The notes: a model not told the origin generated them from the letters alone. Counted from the stretch's first letter, positions 1 through 11,973 are shown. The stretch is 64,000 nucleotides of DNA from Physcomitrium patens (GCF_000002425.4 NC_037270.1:4817304-4881303), one strand, 5' to 3'. Numbers and translations are program-made.

Positions 1-192
1 TTCATTTACTATAATGAGCTTTTTTAGTCTACTTAATTTAAGATTCTTCTTATTAAAAGTAATCTTTTTTGTTAGCCTAAAAATAATAGCTTTATTATAA
101 CCAAGTTCAGAAGCAATTTGACCATAAGTTTTTTGAGAATAAAGAAGAGCAAAGGTAATGTTGTTTTGAAAAGAATGAGGAATGGATGTCAT
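1..192 (-). mobile_element. Tc1/mariner-like transposase, N-terminal fragment cut by the window edge
   Basis: An open - strand frame starts with ATG at 190-192 and is still open after 64 codons at base 1. Its middle part (TYGQIASELGYNKAIIFRL) has the pattern of the first helix-turn-helix of Tc1/mariner-type transposases: a conserved Gln-Ile-Ala, then Leu-Gly, then a recognition helix ending near an Arg. After it comes SRLKKLIIVNE, which looks like the linker GRPKKLT of that family after C-to-T and G-to-A changes. The catalytic DDE part would lie left of the window. No terminal inverted repeat could be identified to the right of the start. This assignment comes from motif pattern alone. It may be a pseudogene although no stop is visible in the part seen. 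Another helix-turn-helix protein is possible. Confidence 0.5.
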
Positions 193-844
193 AGTTGTTC
201 AAAGAATTGTTAAGGATACAAGAATTTGACAAAAAAATATATCAAGATTAAAAAAAAAGAATGAGATTAATAGCAAAAGTGGTTCTAAAGTCTCATATTT
301 ATACTACAATGAAAGTTACAAAAGTCTATGGTACTTCTATAGAAGTTTTTAGAAGTCTAAAGAGGCTTCTAGAAGCCTATGGAACTTTCTAAAAGATTGT
401 GGGAGATTTTATAAGTATCTAGAAGGTTATAAAAATTCATAAAAGATTCTAGAAGGTCCTAGAATATGATAATTTGGAATATGTCCGTGCCAAGAATTGT
501 AATTAAAAATGGTACTTTTATAGTTGCTAATAAGTATTAATAATATCATTAGATTAATAATGATATTTTCATAGTAAATTTAATGATGATAAAATTCTAT
601 AATATTGAGTAATTAATAGAATCCAAAAATCAAACACCACACTCAAAAAATTATTTCAATACTATTCCAAATTAGATTGATTATAGCTCCGCAATTACTT
701 AATGGATTTTTTTCAACTTAAACTCATTTGGTAGTGTAAAAGAGTACTTTATTTGCTATACAAACCATGTATCATTATTCACTACCATTCATCTGAAATA
801 CACCATCTTTTCCAAAATATGTCAACATTAAAATAATTTTTTGA
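193..844. other. AT-rich stretch with GAA/TTC-rich repeats, no gene
   Basis: No coding region is supported. Between about 325 and 470 short TTCTAGAAG-like units recur, including a perfect palindrome GGCTTCTAGAAGCC at about 365-378 and a second GATTCTAGAAGG. The rest is low-complexity A/T sequence. It may hold the leader of the transposase fragment at 1-192. Confidence 0.45.
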
Positions 845-965
845 ATCACTATATATATAGATGCAAGAGTGGGGCCTTTTCTTACTCGTATTAATTCTTA
901 TCTTGCTTTTAATTTAGTTTCAAGGATCTTTAGTTTTCTTGACTTTTATAAATAGTGATTTTTAA
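845..965 (+). repeat. LTR-A fragment (left LTR of element A)
   Basis: It matches part of the solo LTR at 10240-10770: GATGCAAGAGTGG, then a run matching TTTTTAGTCTTATTTCAAG, then TTTTCTTGACTTTTAT. Only about 120 bp can be aligned by eye. Confidence 0.55.
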
Positions 966-989
966 TAATATATATATATATATATATAT
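966..989. repeat. (AT)n microsatellite
   Basis: An uninterrupted alternating A/T run of about 24 bp lies just inside element A. Confidence 0.9.
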
Positions 990-2869
990 TTATCTATTTT
1001 CTATGTACTTATCTTTTCTTAAAAAACATCTTATTTATTTATTTGAATTTATTGAGTTCTTTTTTTTATAAATTTTTAAGAATATACTTATAATATTAGA
1101 GCTTTATCTTTTTTTAATTAACAATAGATTACTTCTTTCTTTTGATAAGTTATTAACATATTAAAAATTATGGATTATCCCTTTCTAAATTAATATTATT
1201 TTTAGAATGTTTTGTATTTTCAAGCCCTCTCTTTTATCTATCTTAAGCAATACTAGATATATTTTTTTATTATATTATTATAGCAAAGCTTTTTGAAATG
1301 AATAGTGCAATGACATAAATATAAGAACAATTAAAGAAATTAATGCTTGCAATGCATCAACTCAATTTGCCATCATAAGAAGTAATAACTTAGTAAGAAA
1401 TAAAGATATAGAAATATTTGAAGCTATTTCAACATCTATACGAAATTATGTTATTTTTTTAACTATAGAACATCCTTTAATTATTGGAGAATTAATTGTT
1501 GGAGAATTAAAAGTTATCTTGCTTAAGAAGTTTGATAGTACAAGATCAAAATTTTAAAGATTTATTAATCAAGTAAAACTATTGATTGAATTTCAATCCT
1601 AAAAATATTCAATTCTAAGATCATGAGTCAAGTTTATTAAAAAAATTATTTTTAAATTTTGGTTTATTGTAATCTTCATCTTTTCTTAAAACATCTTTTT
1701 TTAAAATATTAACTCAAGTAATTTACTTTGTTGTAAAGAATAATAATAAATTTTTTGAATTTTGATATGAGAGTCACATAAGTGGACTTAAATATTTTTA
1801 TAATTTAATGAAAATATCAACATCTTCTCAACACATACATTGGGACATAGAAGATATGCAAATTGATCCAATATGTTTCAAATTTATTATTGAGCAAAAA
1901 AAATACTTGTTATTATTAAAAAAGATTGTGTTATATTGAAGAAAACTTAAGCATATTGCTAAATATTGTCCAAAGAAGCAATCAAACCACCAAATAAAGA
2001 ATATATTTATCAAAGAAGAGAATATATTAGAAAATAAGTTTTTCAAGCTACAATAGGAATTGCAAAACTTGAATCTTATACAACACCTAATATAGATCTT
2101 ATTATTTTTTCAAAACCTTCTTTTTGTTTTATAATTGATGTTATTTTAGGACCGAAATATTACAAAGTCTTTACTTTACTAGATTCAAGAGCTGTAGCTT
2201 GTTTTTTAGATGAAGAATAGGTTAAAAGATACATGATATCTTTATTGAAGAAAACAAAATTCATACATATAGAAGTCATAAATGATCATCTATTGTCTTG
2301 TAGAGGTGTTAGTTATGAAATCTTTTCTATAGAAGTAACAACTAATAATTATGATAGTTTTATGATATTTAATATTATTAAATTTTTTTCTAATTTAGTT
2401 ATTTTAAATTTATTATGGTTAGAAAAATATAATCCTTAATTAAATTAGATGTCTTGCAATCTTGACTTTTTATAAAGTATAACTATGAATTTTATTAACC
2501 AAGTAAAATTTCATAAGTCTAATATAATCAAGTCTTTATTTGTAGATATAAAAGCTTTTTTTCATGGTACAAAAAAAATAACCTTATATTATTTATACCA
2601 AATCCCTTTCTAATGGTATAAAGACTTCAAGTGATTTTGTAAACAAATATTAAGATTATCAAGATATTTTTTTAGAAGAAGAATAAAAATACTCTTCAAG
2701 AGCATTGTTTTTATGATTGTTTATTTGATCTTCAAGAAAGAGCTCAACTCCCATTTGTACCAATCTATAAGTTATTACAAAATAAATAGATTAAATTCAA
2801 GGAATATATTCAAAAGAACTTAACTAAGAATTTTATACAATATTTTAAATCTCCAAGAAGAATTTCTAT

Positions 2870-3240
2870 CGTATTTGTCAAGAAAAAAAAAATAGATCAT
2901 TGTAGATATGTGGATTATTCAAAACTCAACAAAATTACTAGCACAAATAGATATCCTCTATCTTTCATATCTAGACCATTTGACTAATTGAATCAAGCTA
3001 AGATTTATAAAAAAATAAATTTATAATAGATATAAAACCTTGTATACATTAAAGTAAGAAATGAATTGAAGAATGCATTTTAAACAAGGTATAGATATTT
3101 TGAATACAATGTCATGCCTTTTGGACTCACAAATGCACTAATTACTTTTTAACATCTAATAAATGGTGTCTTTTGAGAGTTTTTAGACCATTCTATTGTA
3201 TGTTATTTGGATGATATTTTAATCTATTCTAAAAATATAT
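2870..3240 (+). pseudogene. Reverse transcriptase domain of element A, broken
   Basis: The + strand reads VFVKKKKIDHCRYVDYSKLN at about 2871-2930, the Ty3/gypsy block usually seen as VRKKDGSWRMCVDYRALN. Next comes YFEYNVMPFGLTNA at about 3096-3137 and CYLDDILIYSKN at about 3200-3235. The two catalytic Asp residues of the YLDD box are intact. In-frame stops lie between the blocks (for example in the segment after NRYPLSF and before EFLDH), so no active enzyme can be made. Confidence 0.88.
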
Positions 3241-3544
3241 AAAATATGAACTTCATGTCTATCATATATTACAAAAATTTAGAGATGTAGGACACTATAT
3301 AATGATAGAAAAGTATATTTTATACTATTCATGTTGACTTTTTAGGATGTATCATTTCAAATGATAGTCTTATTATAGATCTTAAAAAATTCAAGACTAT
3401 AATAAATTGAAAGAATATAAAAATAATAAAAAATAATTAATATTTTTTAAAATTTACTAATTACTATTGAATTTTTATGAAGAACTTTTTTTAAATTATA
3501 GCTCTACTTATATGTTTGATCTATAAAAAAAAAAACCTTAAGTA

Positions 3545-3730
3545 GAGTAAAGAAGCTAGAGCATCATTTGAAGCTTTGGAAATAACTTTTATTTTTGTAC
3601 CAATCTTATATTGTGTCAAATTCTTTGAGATATTTTTTATAGAAATAGACACATTAGATTTTTTTTAGATGTAATATTATTACAAATAGATATAAATGGA
3701 AAATTCCACCTTATTGCTTAATATTTAAAA
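3545..3730 (+). pseudogene. RNase H domain of element A, broken
   Basis: The frame reads EARASFEALEITFIFVPIL and then FFIEIDTLDFF, matching the Ty3/gypsy RNase H entry region (SFEALK...APIL...FVETDASDFALG). The Asp of the ETDAS block survives within EIDTL. Several stops follow. Confidence 0.7.
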
Positions 3731-4059
3731 AAAAATAGTGAAAAAAATCAAGTATAAGGTCTACTATAGACAACTTCTTGTAATTATAGATTCATTTTAA
3801 GAATAGTGCCATTATCTAAAAAATACTTCAAATTTAGTATTTTTTATATAAATCATAATAACCTTAAGTATTACATGTTAACATGTATTTTAAGTTGTAA
3901 CCAAGTTTATTGGAGCATGCCTTTGTTAAGATTTGAATTCAAGATCATGTTTCACCTACAAAAATAATAAAATTTATTAAATATCTTTTATAGATATTTC
4001 TATCTGAGACCAAAAAAAATCCAACTTTTGATTAATAAAGGATAGCTATTTATCAAGGA

Positions 4060-4630
4060 CATGAATTTCAAAGAAAAAAAATCTCAATACATTCTTATGT
4101 CACTCAAAAAAACTATAAAATCATTCAAAGGTGATATAGTATTAAACTAAAATGGCTATTGCCAAAGACATGAAGACTATAAAGACTTGAAACAAGATTA
4201 AAAACTAAAAAGGTATTGACAAGAGTGAAAAAGGCTTCACTCTTACCTCCATATATACTCTTAATAAGGAACTATATAGCGATGTCCTATAAGACCTTTA
4301 AAACATATTGACTTTGCAAGATACATATCTTAACTTATAAGAAAAGTTTTCTATAATTGTGCAACATAGTTAACTTGTTCTGCAAGCTATCAATACATAG
4401 TTAACTTGTTGACCAAGTTTCTAACCTATCAATCATTTATAAATACATATAAAGTCAAAGTAGCATCTACGAAGCTTTCAGGAAGCTTTTTTAGAAAATG
4501 TTATGAATTAAAATTGCTTTTACTTATTTCTACTTAATAATGTAAGTAAATATTAGAATAAAAATGTGTATCTATGATACCACTTGAAACTAGAGTAATT
4601 TCATCTTTAATCAATGAAATCAGCATTAAA
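4060..4630 (-). repeat. Solo LTR-A copy in reverse orientation, inside element A
   Basis: The sequence runs parallel to the LTR at 59250-59780. Shared blocks include TTGACAAGAGTGAA followed by AAGGCTTCACTCTT, the pyrimidine-rich TATATATACT stretch, and a tail with GAAGCTTTC/AGGAAGCTTTT. Its orientation is opposite to element A. It separates the RNase H remnant from the integrase remnant of that element. Confidence 0.7.
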
Positions 4631-4959
4631 TTTTTATTCAACTTTCCTTAGGTAAGTTTAATTAGGTATGTCCTTTGATCCTCTTGTTTGTGATATTAAC
4701 AACAATTCTTCTAAATCTTATGATATTTTTAAGTTTAAATCCAAGAATAATCTATTTTATTTTTAAAAACGCTTTTATATTCTAAAATATAAAATTCAAT
4801 TATAAGATCTTTATGCTCACTACAAATTTTGATTGCCAGAAATTTTGAATACAATAAGATATTTGAATTAATTTCAAAAGATTTTTAATAGTTTCAAATA
4901 TGGAGGGTAGTCAAAGACTTTGTATAAACATGTAAAATTTTATTCAAGATCAAAAACTC

Positions 4960-5120
4960 TTTGTTATTGACCTTAAAAACTTCTATAACCATTATCTATT
5001 CCTGAAAAAATTAATCTTATATTTCTATGGATTTTATTACAAATCTTTTAACTTCAAGTTTATATGACTATAAATTCATAATAATAGATTATTTTACTAG
5101 AATGGCACATATTTTCTCCA
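4960..5120 (+). pseudogene. Integrase core fragment of element A
   Basis: The frame reads SMDFITNLLTSSLYDYKFII and then DYFTRMAHIFSIYK, the start of the Ty3/gypsy integrase catalytic core (SMDFITGLPKS...D.I.VVVDRFSKMAHFIP). Both Asp residues of this part are present. Frame changes and stops lie on both sides. Confidence 0.82.
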
Positions 5121-5789
5121 TATATAAAATATATTATGTATAAAAAAAACCACTAAAAGTTTCTTTGATAATTATTATTGCTATTATGAATTACCTATGA
5201 ATATTATATGTAATAAAAGAATCTAATTGGCATCAAAGTTTTAGAGAATTTTTTTTAAGATATTAAAAGTGAATATAAAATTATCTTTGACTTTTTAGTC
5301 TTCAAACTAATGGACAAAAAATACAAATAAATTTAGTTTTGAAGTAATATTTGTGATGTACCATCAACTACCATCAAAATAATTAAAAAAATCTTGTCAT
5401 TGCCAAAGTTTTCTTATAATAATATGTTTTATTTTTCTACTAAATTAATATTTTAATGCTAATTATAATTATTATCTATGTCCTAATGCTTTTAATTTTT
5501 TTTAAATTGATATTTTTACAAAGAAAGATTTGACAAGTTGTTTATAAAAACTATATGCAATAATGAAGATAAAATTAAAGAATGATTAATTATGACTAAA
5601 GACCAATGTAGATGCCTATTACAAAGAACAACCTCAATTTCTTTGTCATAATATTAAGACTAGTTATTTTTTTAATAAATTGAATTATTATAGATTTTCA
5701 CTACTTTATATAAATAAAAATAATAATCTAATTTTATATTGTTTATACTTACTAGAGTCTATAAAAATCCATCTTATGTTCCATATATT

Positions 5790-5970
5790 TATCTTTGAGC
5801 CATATAAGATAGTAAAACTTTTGAGAAGAAGACAAAAGCTACCTCTTTCTATAGAAGTATATAATAATTAAGAGTTCAAAATGGAAGAAGTCTTAAATTG
5901 AAGGTGACATTGATTTAAGTTAGAATATCTTATTCATTGGCATAGATATGATATGAGTGAAGACATATAA
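5790..5970 (+). pseudogene. Integrase C-terminal chromodomain of element A, broken
   Basis: The frame reads LRRRQKLPLSIEV, then a stop, then EFKMEEVLN, followed by three further TGA stops, then FKLEYLIHWHRYDMSE. This is the chromodomain tail of chromovirus integrase (EYLVKWKGYD.SE). The three TGA codons stand where related elements carry Arg, consistent with CGA changed to TGA. In living elements this domain guides integration toward particular chromatin. Confidence 0.8.
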
Positions 5971-6271
5971 GAATAAAAAAAATAAAAAATCTTACAAATG
6001 CAACAAAGAAGATTTAAGTTTTTTATCAACATTTGTTAAAACTAATATAAAAAATCCAACAATTACTTGCTATAAAAAAAGAATATTTAATTATATCATA
6101 TTATTGATCTTTAATTGTGATTTTTTTTATATTCGTAGCACTAAAGAAATGAAGAATCAACAACTAATAGATTTATTTGAAGTGCTATTATTTGTTAATT
6201 TACCAAATAGGACATTGTGATTGTCTCAGACTTTAAGATAGTATAATAGAAATGAAGATCTTCAAGAATAA

Positions 6272-6292
6272 TGTTTTTTTTTTTTTTTTTTT
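6272..6292. repeat. Poly(T) tract
   Basis: A run of about 20 T residues lies between the chromodomain remnant and the right LTR of element A. Confidence 0.85.
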
Positions 6293-6689
6293 TATATATA
6301 AATAAATGGCTAGATACAATGCATTTAGTATCAAAACCTTAGAAGAGATTTCTAATGTTTGGTGATATTGTCGGAGGTAGAAATGACTTTTTATAGTTTT
6401 TTGTTTAAAAGAAGTTATAAAGGCATAAATAATGATTAAATATCAAGGTGATCTTTTCATCTTAGTATAGGATACTATTGATGGCTAAGAGGACCTATCA
6501 ACCACCATCAAAGAAAACAAAGATCAAAATTTGTGGTAAACATAGTTTTTTATATTTTTGACTTCTTCAATATATAATTAATTTTTTTCATAGAATTCAT
6601 CTATAAAAGAAGGAATAATATGAGAAACATTTATATTCACTTCAATAATTATTTAAATAATATAAATAAATAGTAATATATAATAGTAA

Positions 6690-6915
6690 ATAAATTTAAT
6701 AATATCTTATAGAAAAGCTTTTTAGAAGCTTTATAGACATGACTTTACTTTTATACATATCTTAAGGTGATTGATAGGTTAAAAACTTGATCAAAAAATT
6801 AGTCATGTGTCATACATGTTGGTCGTTTGTAATACAAGGTAAACATATAGCTTATAAATAAGAAACTTATCTTGTAAGTTAGATACGTATGAGGGATCCT
6901 ACAAAAAAATTCAAT
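6690..6915 (+). repeat. LTR-A fragment, truncated by a family-B repeat
   Basis: AGAAGCTTTATAGACATGAC, then TTGATAGGTTAAAAACTTG, then TAAGTTAGATACGTATG match successive blocks of the LTR at 10240-10770. The match stops abruptly near 6915, where family-B sequence starts. Confidence 0.65.
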
Positions 6916-6919
6916 GTTA

Positions 6920-8250
6920 TCGTATTATATATTGTCATGTTTGGAAATACACTTGGCATCTGACTTTGGAGCATGAAATTGTGTTTTACAAGTATTCAAA
7001 AATCCTAATATGTTTCACCTGTATAAAAAGAATGCAATTTGAATTTTAATTCAAAAGTGCTTAAATCTAATATAAAGTGCTAAAAAATATTCTTTTTAAT
7101 AATCTCAACTATATATAAAGTCCAATTGTCTTATTACTTTCATAATTAGGTAATTTTGATTTTTCTTTGCAAGCCTTAATCCTAATCAATAATCTTTAGT
7201 GAATTGTAGCTCCTAATCTAACTGTCTATTTGGAACAAAATTTTGTATACAAATACCACTATAAGTGTTTTATGTGCTTAAAAAGGATTCATTCCAATTC
7301 AACTTAGAGATTGTGAAAAAATGCCCAAAAACCATACTAATGTTACTTGGCTGCCAACTTAAAAGTTGATGCAAATGTTCTAGCACTGATTTCTTCTTCT
7401 TTAACTATTAACTTCAACTCAAAATTGGTATATAGCTTGATCTTCAAATCTTCTTAGGTCGCCAAATTTCACTTTGATTCAATATGTAGATCTTTAGATA
7501 TCATAGAAATCCTATCCAATTCCAAACTGCCAACTTTTAATATCTTCTTGTATCAAAACCTAGGTATCTCTAAATTGCACTATTAGATTATCACAAAATT
7601 TTACATATGCTTAGTACATTCAATTAACCAAGCATTGTCAAATTTTGAATCATAGATGTAACACCAATTTTATAAACTAGCTAAAAGTGCTAGCCTTAAT
7701 TATATTGCATAAATTCTAAGTTGCCAATACATATCCTAACTTTGAACAATAATTATCAAATAAAATCAAATCCTATAAAAACAAGCCTTATGTCTCTACA
7801 ATAAGCTCTAAGGTAGCACTCCAATCCTAATTTTTGATCTTTGAATACCTTCTTATTTTACCCTAGGTCATCGTTTTAATAGCTAGAGGTCTGATTTCAA
7901 TCCTATCTCACAAACAATCGACTCCGAGGTATCAATCTAACTTATCCTAGGTATTTTTTAATCCAATTTTATCTTCAACTTAATCCTATTATCAACCATG
8001 CTAATTATTTATCTCTTCTAACTTGATTTTACCAATTTATGGTCTTTCTAAGGCAGTAAAAGAGTCTCTATAGCCTAGAAGGTGAAATTACTAACCAACC
8101 TTCAATCTACTAACTATTAAGACAAAAAAAATAAACCAAGAGGCTTTTATAAAAGGCATGTTTAAATATCTTGAATTATTATTGAATTAAGATAATTAGA
8201 TATTAATTAAGATTTTATTTTTAATTATATTTTTATAAATAAATAATAAA
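6920..8250. repeat. Family-B dispersed repeat, copy 1 (about 1.3 kb)
   Basis: This stretch is collinear with 22110-23440. Both start with a TGTCGTATTA-like block and GGAAAT(A/G)CA. Both continue with CCCTAAT-GGTTTCA-like sequence, a GTGAAAAAATGCC block, CACCAAT(T/C)T(T/C)ATAAA, TTTGAACA-TGATTAT, AAGCCTTATG(T/C)CTCT, and AATAAAAGAGT(T/C)TCTA near the end. No long frame is present. The size, TG start and presence in two sites suggest a solo LTR or a non-autonomous element. Copy 1 interrupts an LTR-A. Confidence 0.7.
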
Positions 8251-8810
8251 AAGAGTGAGGAAAATTATGGTAAAACAATTCAACCTTAAAATTATCTTCA
8301 ATATATTTTTTTTTAATTTTGTTTGGTTTTCTTTAATATATTCTTCAAACACTTATATCTTCATGGATTTATTCTTATCTTCTTCAACTTAATTTTCACA
8401 CATCTGTATCTTTATTAACTTCATCTTGACTTTATCTTTTTTAACCTAATTTTTAAGTATTTATATCTTTATTAACTTCTTCTTGTCTTTGTTGTCTTCA
8501 AACATCTATATCTTGCAACTCTTATAACTCAATACTAAATCAATAGTATTTGAAATCACATGCAAGCATGTCAATTGTAATTTCTTTTTTATAATTTTTT
8601 TTTATAATAATAATATAGCTTTGAATCTATTTATAGATTTTTTATAATAAATTTCTTCTAATATTAATTAAATATAATAAAAATAATTTATTTTTAATTA
8701 CCATAACTATCTTATCTTTTAAATATATTGGCAACTAATCCCTTTGTCTTTTTATACTCTCTTATCTTTTCTAACCTTATTTACACTTATTTCTATAAGT
8801 TAATTTTCTA

Positions 8811-8852
<42 letters not shown>

Positions 8853-10239
8853 TAATCTATTACCTTTCTATTTCTTTATAATACATCTTCTCAATAATTT
8901 CTTTATTAATTGTGATTTCTAAGGTTAATACAATAGAAATATAGGTGGCATATGGCATGCTTGACACTACTTATTATTCTTCTTTTAAAATATTAGATTT
9001 GTCTCTATTGTAAAAATTCTTTTAACCATGTTTCATCTTTTGATAAGAATTAAAAACTTCTCTTAGGTTTGCTATATGTTTTGGTGGTCTAATTGCCACA
9101 ATATTTGCTTGAATGTATACAATTTTTTCAAAAATATGAGTGTAGCATTTATCTCTAATTATATGTATGTTGTAATCTTACCTGATTGGTAGAACTTATA
9201 ATCAACTAGAAAAGGTACTTAGTAGTGTGTTTGTTCTCCATTCTTATTTAGTTTTTTATTATTTACTTGGTGATGGTTTCTAGCATTCAATCTATTGTGT
9301 ATGACAATCCTTATTTATATTACATTCCAAACAATACATAGATACTAACTCAAAATCACAAGTAGATTTTTAGCTAAAAAGTATAAAATAAAATTGGAAA
9401 ATTTCAGTCCCAATGTGTTTTCACTTATATCTTAATCTCTTTTCTTTTCAAAAAATTTAAAATAAGTTTTTATGTTTGGATCTAAAATTTCTACTTATTA
9501 ACTCTTATCTAAATAATTAGAAGTTATTAACTCTTATCTAAATGATTATCAATTCCTCACTCAACACAAAGCAGTTGGAAAAAATAAGTGGTTCTTTTCA
9601 TCTCAATATCTAAATCAAACTTTAATCTAAAAGTATCCAATGAAGAATTTTCTACTATAAAAAGATTTTTTTTAACCAAATTAATTAATATTCTAAGCAA
9701 AAAAATAATTAAGCCATAGATTTTTAAATTTTTAATAGAATGGCTTCAAAAATAAGCCTTATAAGAAAATAAAAATAAAAATAAAAAACCGAAAATAAAA
9801 AGACATCAACTATTTCTAAAGCCATGGTATCCTTGAAGGTATGTCAGTTGGTATAGCTCTTTACATAACGTTTAGTCCAAACCTTGTGCTTACAAAGAAA
9901 CAATATTTATTCAACTTTTATGGCAAAAAACAATTGCCATCAATATATAGAGAAGGATAGTTAGTTTACATATCACATTGATTGTCTTATATGCCTTCTT
10001 TAAATATCAAAAACTATTATATGCAAATACTAGAGATGCCACCAAATTTGTTGAATTTAAAATTGGAACACGTTTATTTTTTAAAAACATTGACATCCAA
10101 TCTTTGGAAATAAAAGTGTTGAAAAGCTTCTACATAGAAGCAAGCTATTTTTATTAAAAAAATATCCTTCTATAATTTAAATAATACTAAAAAAATTTGA
10201 TTATTATAAAAAAGAACTTGTTATAATGAACATACATAA
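8251..10239. other. AT-rich repeat-derived DNA, no gene recognised
   Basis: The first 280 bp hold degenerate tandem units around ATCTTTATTAACTTC (8340-8530). The rest is low-complexity A/T with no domain I can identify on either strand. Confidence 0.5.
8814..8850. repeat. (TA)n microsatellite
   Basis: An uninterrupted alternating T/A run of about 37 bp. The Tyr-Ile-rich frame across it is a repeat artefact. Confidence 0.95.
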
Positions 10240-10770
10240 TTACCTAGATAAAAAGTGTTAGAAAAAAAACAATTGAAAGTAGATATGATAATATCTTGTG
10301 ATGAAGCTTTGTACAAGCTTTATAGATGTGGATTTAATTTTAGATGTGTTTGTAGTTAATTGGTAGGTTAAAAACTTAGCCAATAAGTTGGACACATGTT
10401 GCACATGTTGGCAACTTGTGGTATAAGTTGGCCATGTGGTGCACATAGAAAAAACTTGCTTTGCAAATTAGATATATGTTGGAGATCTTATAGAACGTTG
10501 GTAAATAGCTTCTAGTTAGATAGTATGTATAGAGGCAAGAGAAAAGCCTTCTTCACTCTTGTCAATGCCTTTCTTGTTTTTAGTCTTATTTCAAGCATCT
10601 CTAGTCTTCTTGTCTTTGACAAAGCTATTCTAGTTCAAATACATTATTATCTTTAAATAAATATCTACTCTTTTTGAGTGAAGAGTGTATTGAGGATTTT
10701 TTTTGTTTGTAATTTATGTCCTTAATAGTTGCTTGTGTATTTTTTATGTTGAAAAGAACAAACTTATTTT
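10240..10770 (+). repeat. Solo LTR-A
   Basis: This is the fullest LTR-A copy in this orientation. Read as reverse complement it follows the LTR at 59250-59780 block by block: the AGAAGC tail, repeated short TTGG/GTTGCACATG-like units, TAGATAGTATGTATAGAGGC, GAAGCCTTCTTCACTCTTG, AATGCCTTTCTTGTTTTTAG. No reverse transcriptase remnant was found beside it, so it is probably a solo LTR left by recombination. Confidence 0.7.
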
Positions 10771-11611
10771 TGAACAAAAAATGTGAAGTAACTTCTATAC
10801 TAAATTAAAATACTTCATATTTTTTATTTATATTCTATTGTTTATATTTTATTAATCTCTTTTGTATCCAAATTTATAAAAAAATATGATGTAATTTATT
10901 TTTTAATATAATTTAGAATACTTCATATTTTTTGTTTTTTTTCTATTTATTTGTATTCTATTTATTTCCTTTGTATCCAAATTTACAAATAATAAAATAC
11001 AAATAAATTAATTAGATAGTCTTCAAAAAGAAACATGAAATATATCATGGATATGAGAGAAGTCTCTTTTATAAATGAAACAAATCTTACATTGTTAAAC
11101 ACATAATTGATCCTAGACTATAAAATATAATTAAATTTAATTTTAGAATATCATAATGTAATGCAATGATACATTAATTTGTAATTTGATAAGAAATTAA
11201 TAGCAATTTTTATTATAAACTACTCTTAACTTTACTTTGTTGGATACTAAAAGTTAAATTGTCTTTTTATAACTCATTTTATTCTATCAATAAATATTAG
11301 TTATATTCTATTTTTATATTAAAATAAAATAATAGTAATATTAATTATTATTTCTACTTATATAAAAGTCATCCATCTTTAATTAAAATATTATGGATAC
11401 TATTTTAATATTATTTTTTTCACAAATAGAATATTTAAAAATTAATAAGTAATCTTAGAATAACAAAGTAAAGGTAATTTTTTTATTTAATGCAAGGCCA
11501 TTAAATAAAAAAATTATTTCAATTTTTTAAAATTTTTATAGCAATAGATTTGTTATATTTTAAAAAATCACCACAATCACATTCAAAACATTTTGGTAGA
11601 AGGTTATAGTA

Positions 11612-11662
11612 AAAAAAAAAAACAAAAAAACAAAACAAAACAAAACAAAATAAAACAAAATC
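11612..11662. repeat. (AAAAC)n microsatellite
   Basis: Repeated AAAAC units with few interruptions cover about 50 bp. Confidence 0.85.
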
Positions 11663-11833
11663 AATTTCTTTTATTTAAACAATCCTTTTGGTTAATAATT
11701 TTACTTTGCTATTGATGCTACAATTCAATCTTCAAAATAAAAATTTCATATTTAGTAATGGATTAATATAATAGAATTGAATTATTTTCTAAATGAATAT
11801 ATAAAATATAAACTTATCTTGCTATAAAATTAA

Positions 11834-11973
11834 GAATTTATATTTAAACTAGATAATGGTTAATGATGTCCATACAGTCATTAATATTATATATCTATAT
11901 ATCTATATATATATATATATATATAGAATTTATATTTAAACTAGATAATGGTTAATGATGTCCATACACTCAG

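Larger units (their letters stand above)
845..6915 (+). mobile_element. Decayed Ty3/gypsy chromovirus (element A)
   Basis: This is a long terminal repeat retrotransposon of the chromodomain branch of Ty3/gypsy, broken by many stops. In order on the + strand it shows a partial LTR (about 845-965), reverse transcriptase (2870-3240), RNase H (3545-3730), integrase (4960-5120), a chromodomain (5790-5970) and a truncated LTR (about 6690-6915). The polyprotein order is that of Ty3/gypsy, with integrase last. The reverse transcriptase keeps its YLDD box. A reversed copy of the same LTR family (4060-4630) sits between RNase H and integrase, so the element was hit by a later insertion or rearrangement. 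The right LTR stops where family-B repeat sequence starts. The gag and protease parts (about 1.0-2.8 kb) are too decayed to delimit. The ends given are approximate. Confidence 0.8.

Noticed and set aside
8728..8922. 64-codon frame with a long Tyr-Ile run
   Set aside because: It is produced by a (TA)n microsatellite. The same applies to Tyr-Ile-rich frames at 17150-17374, 40246-40503, 44038-44226 and 60490-60672.
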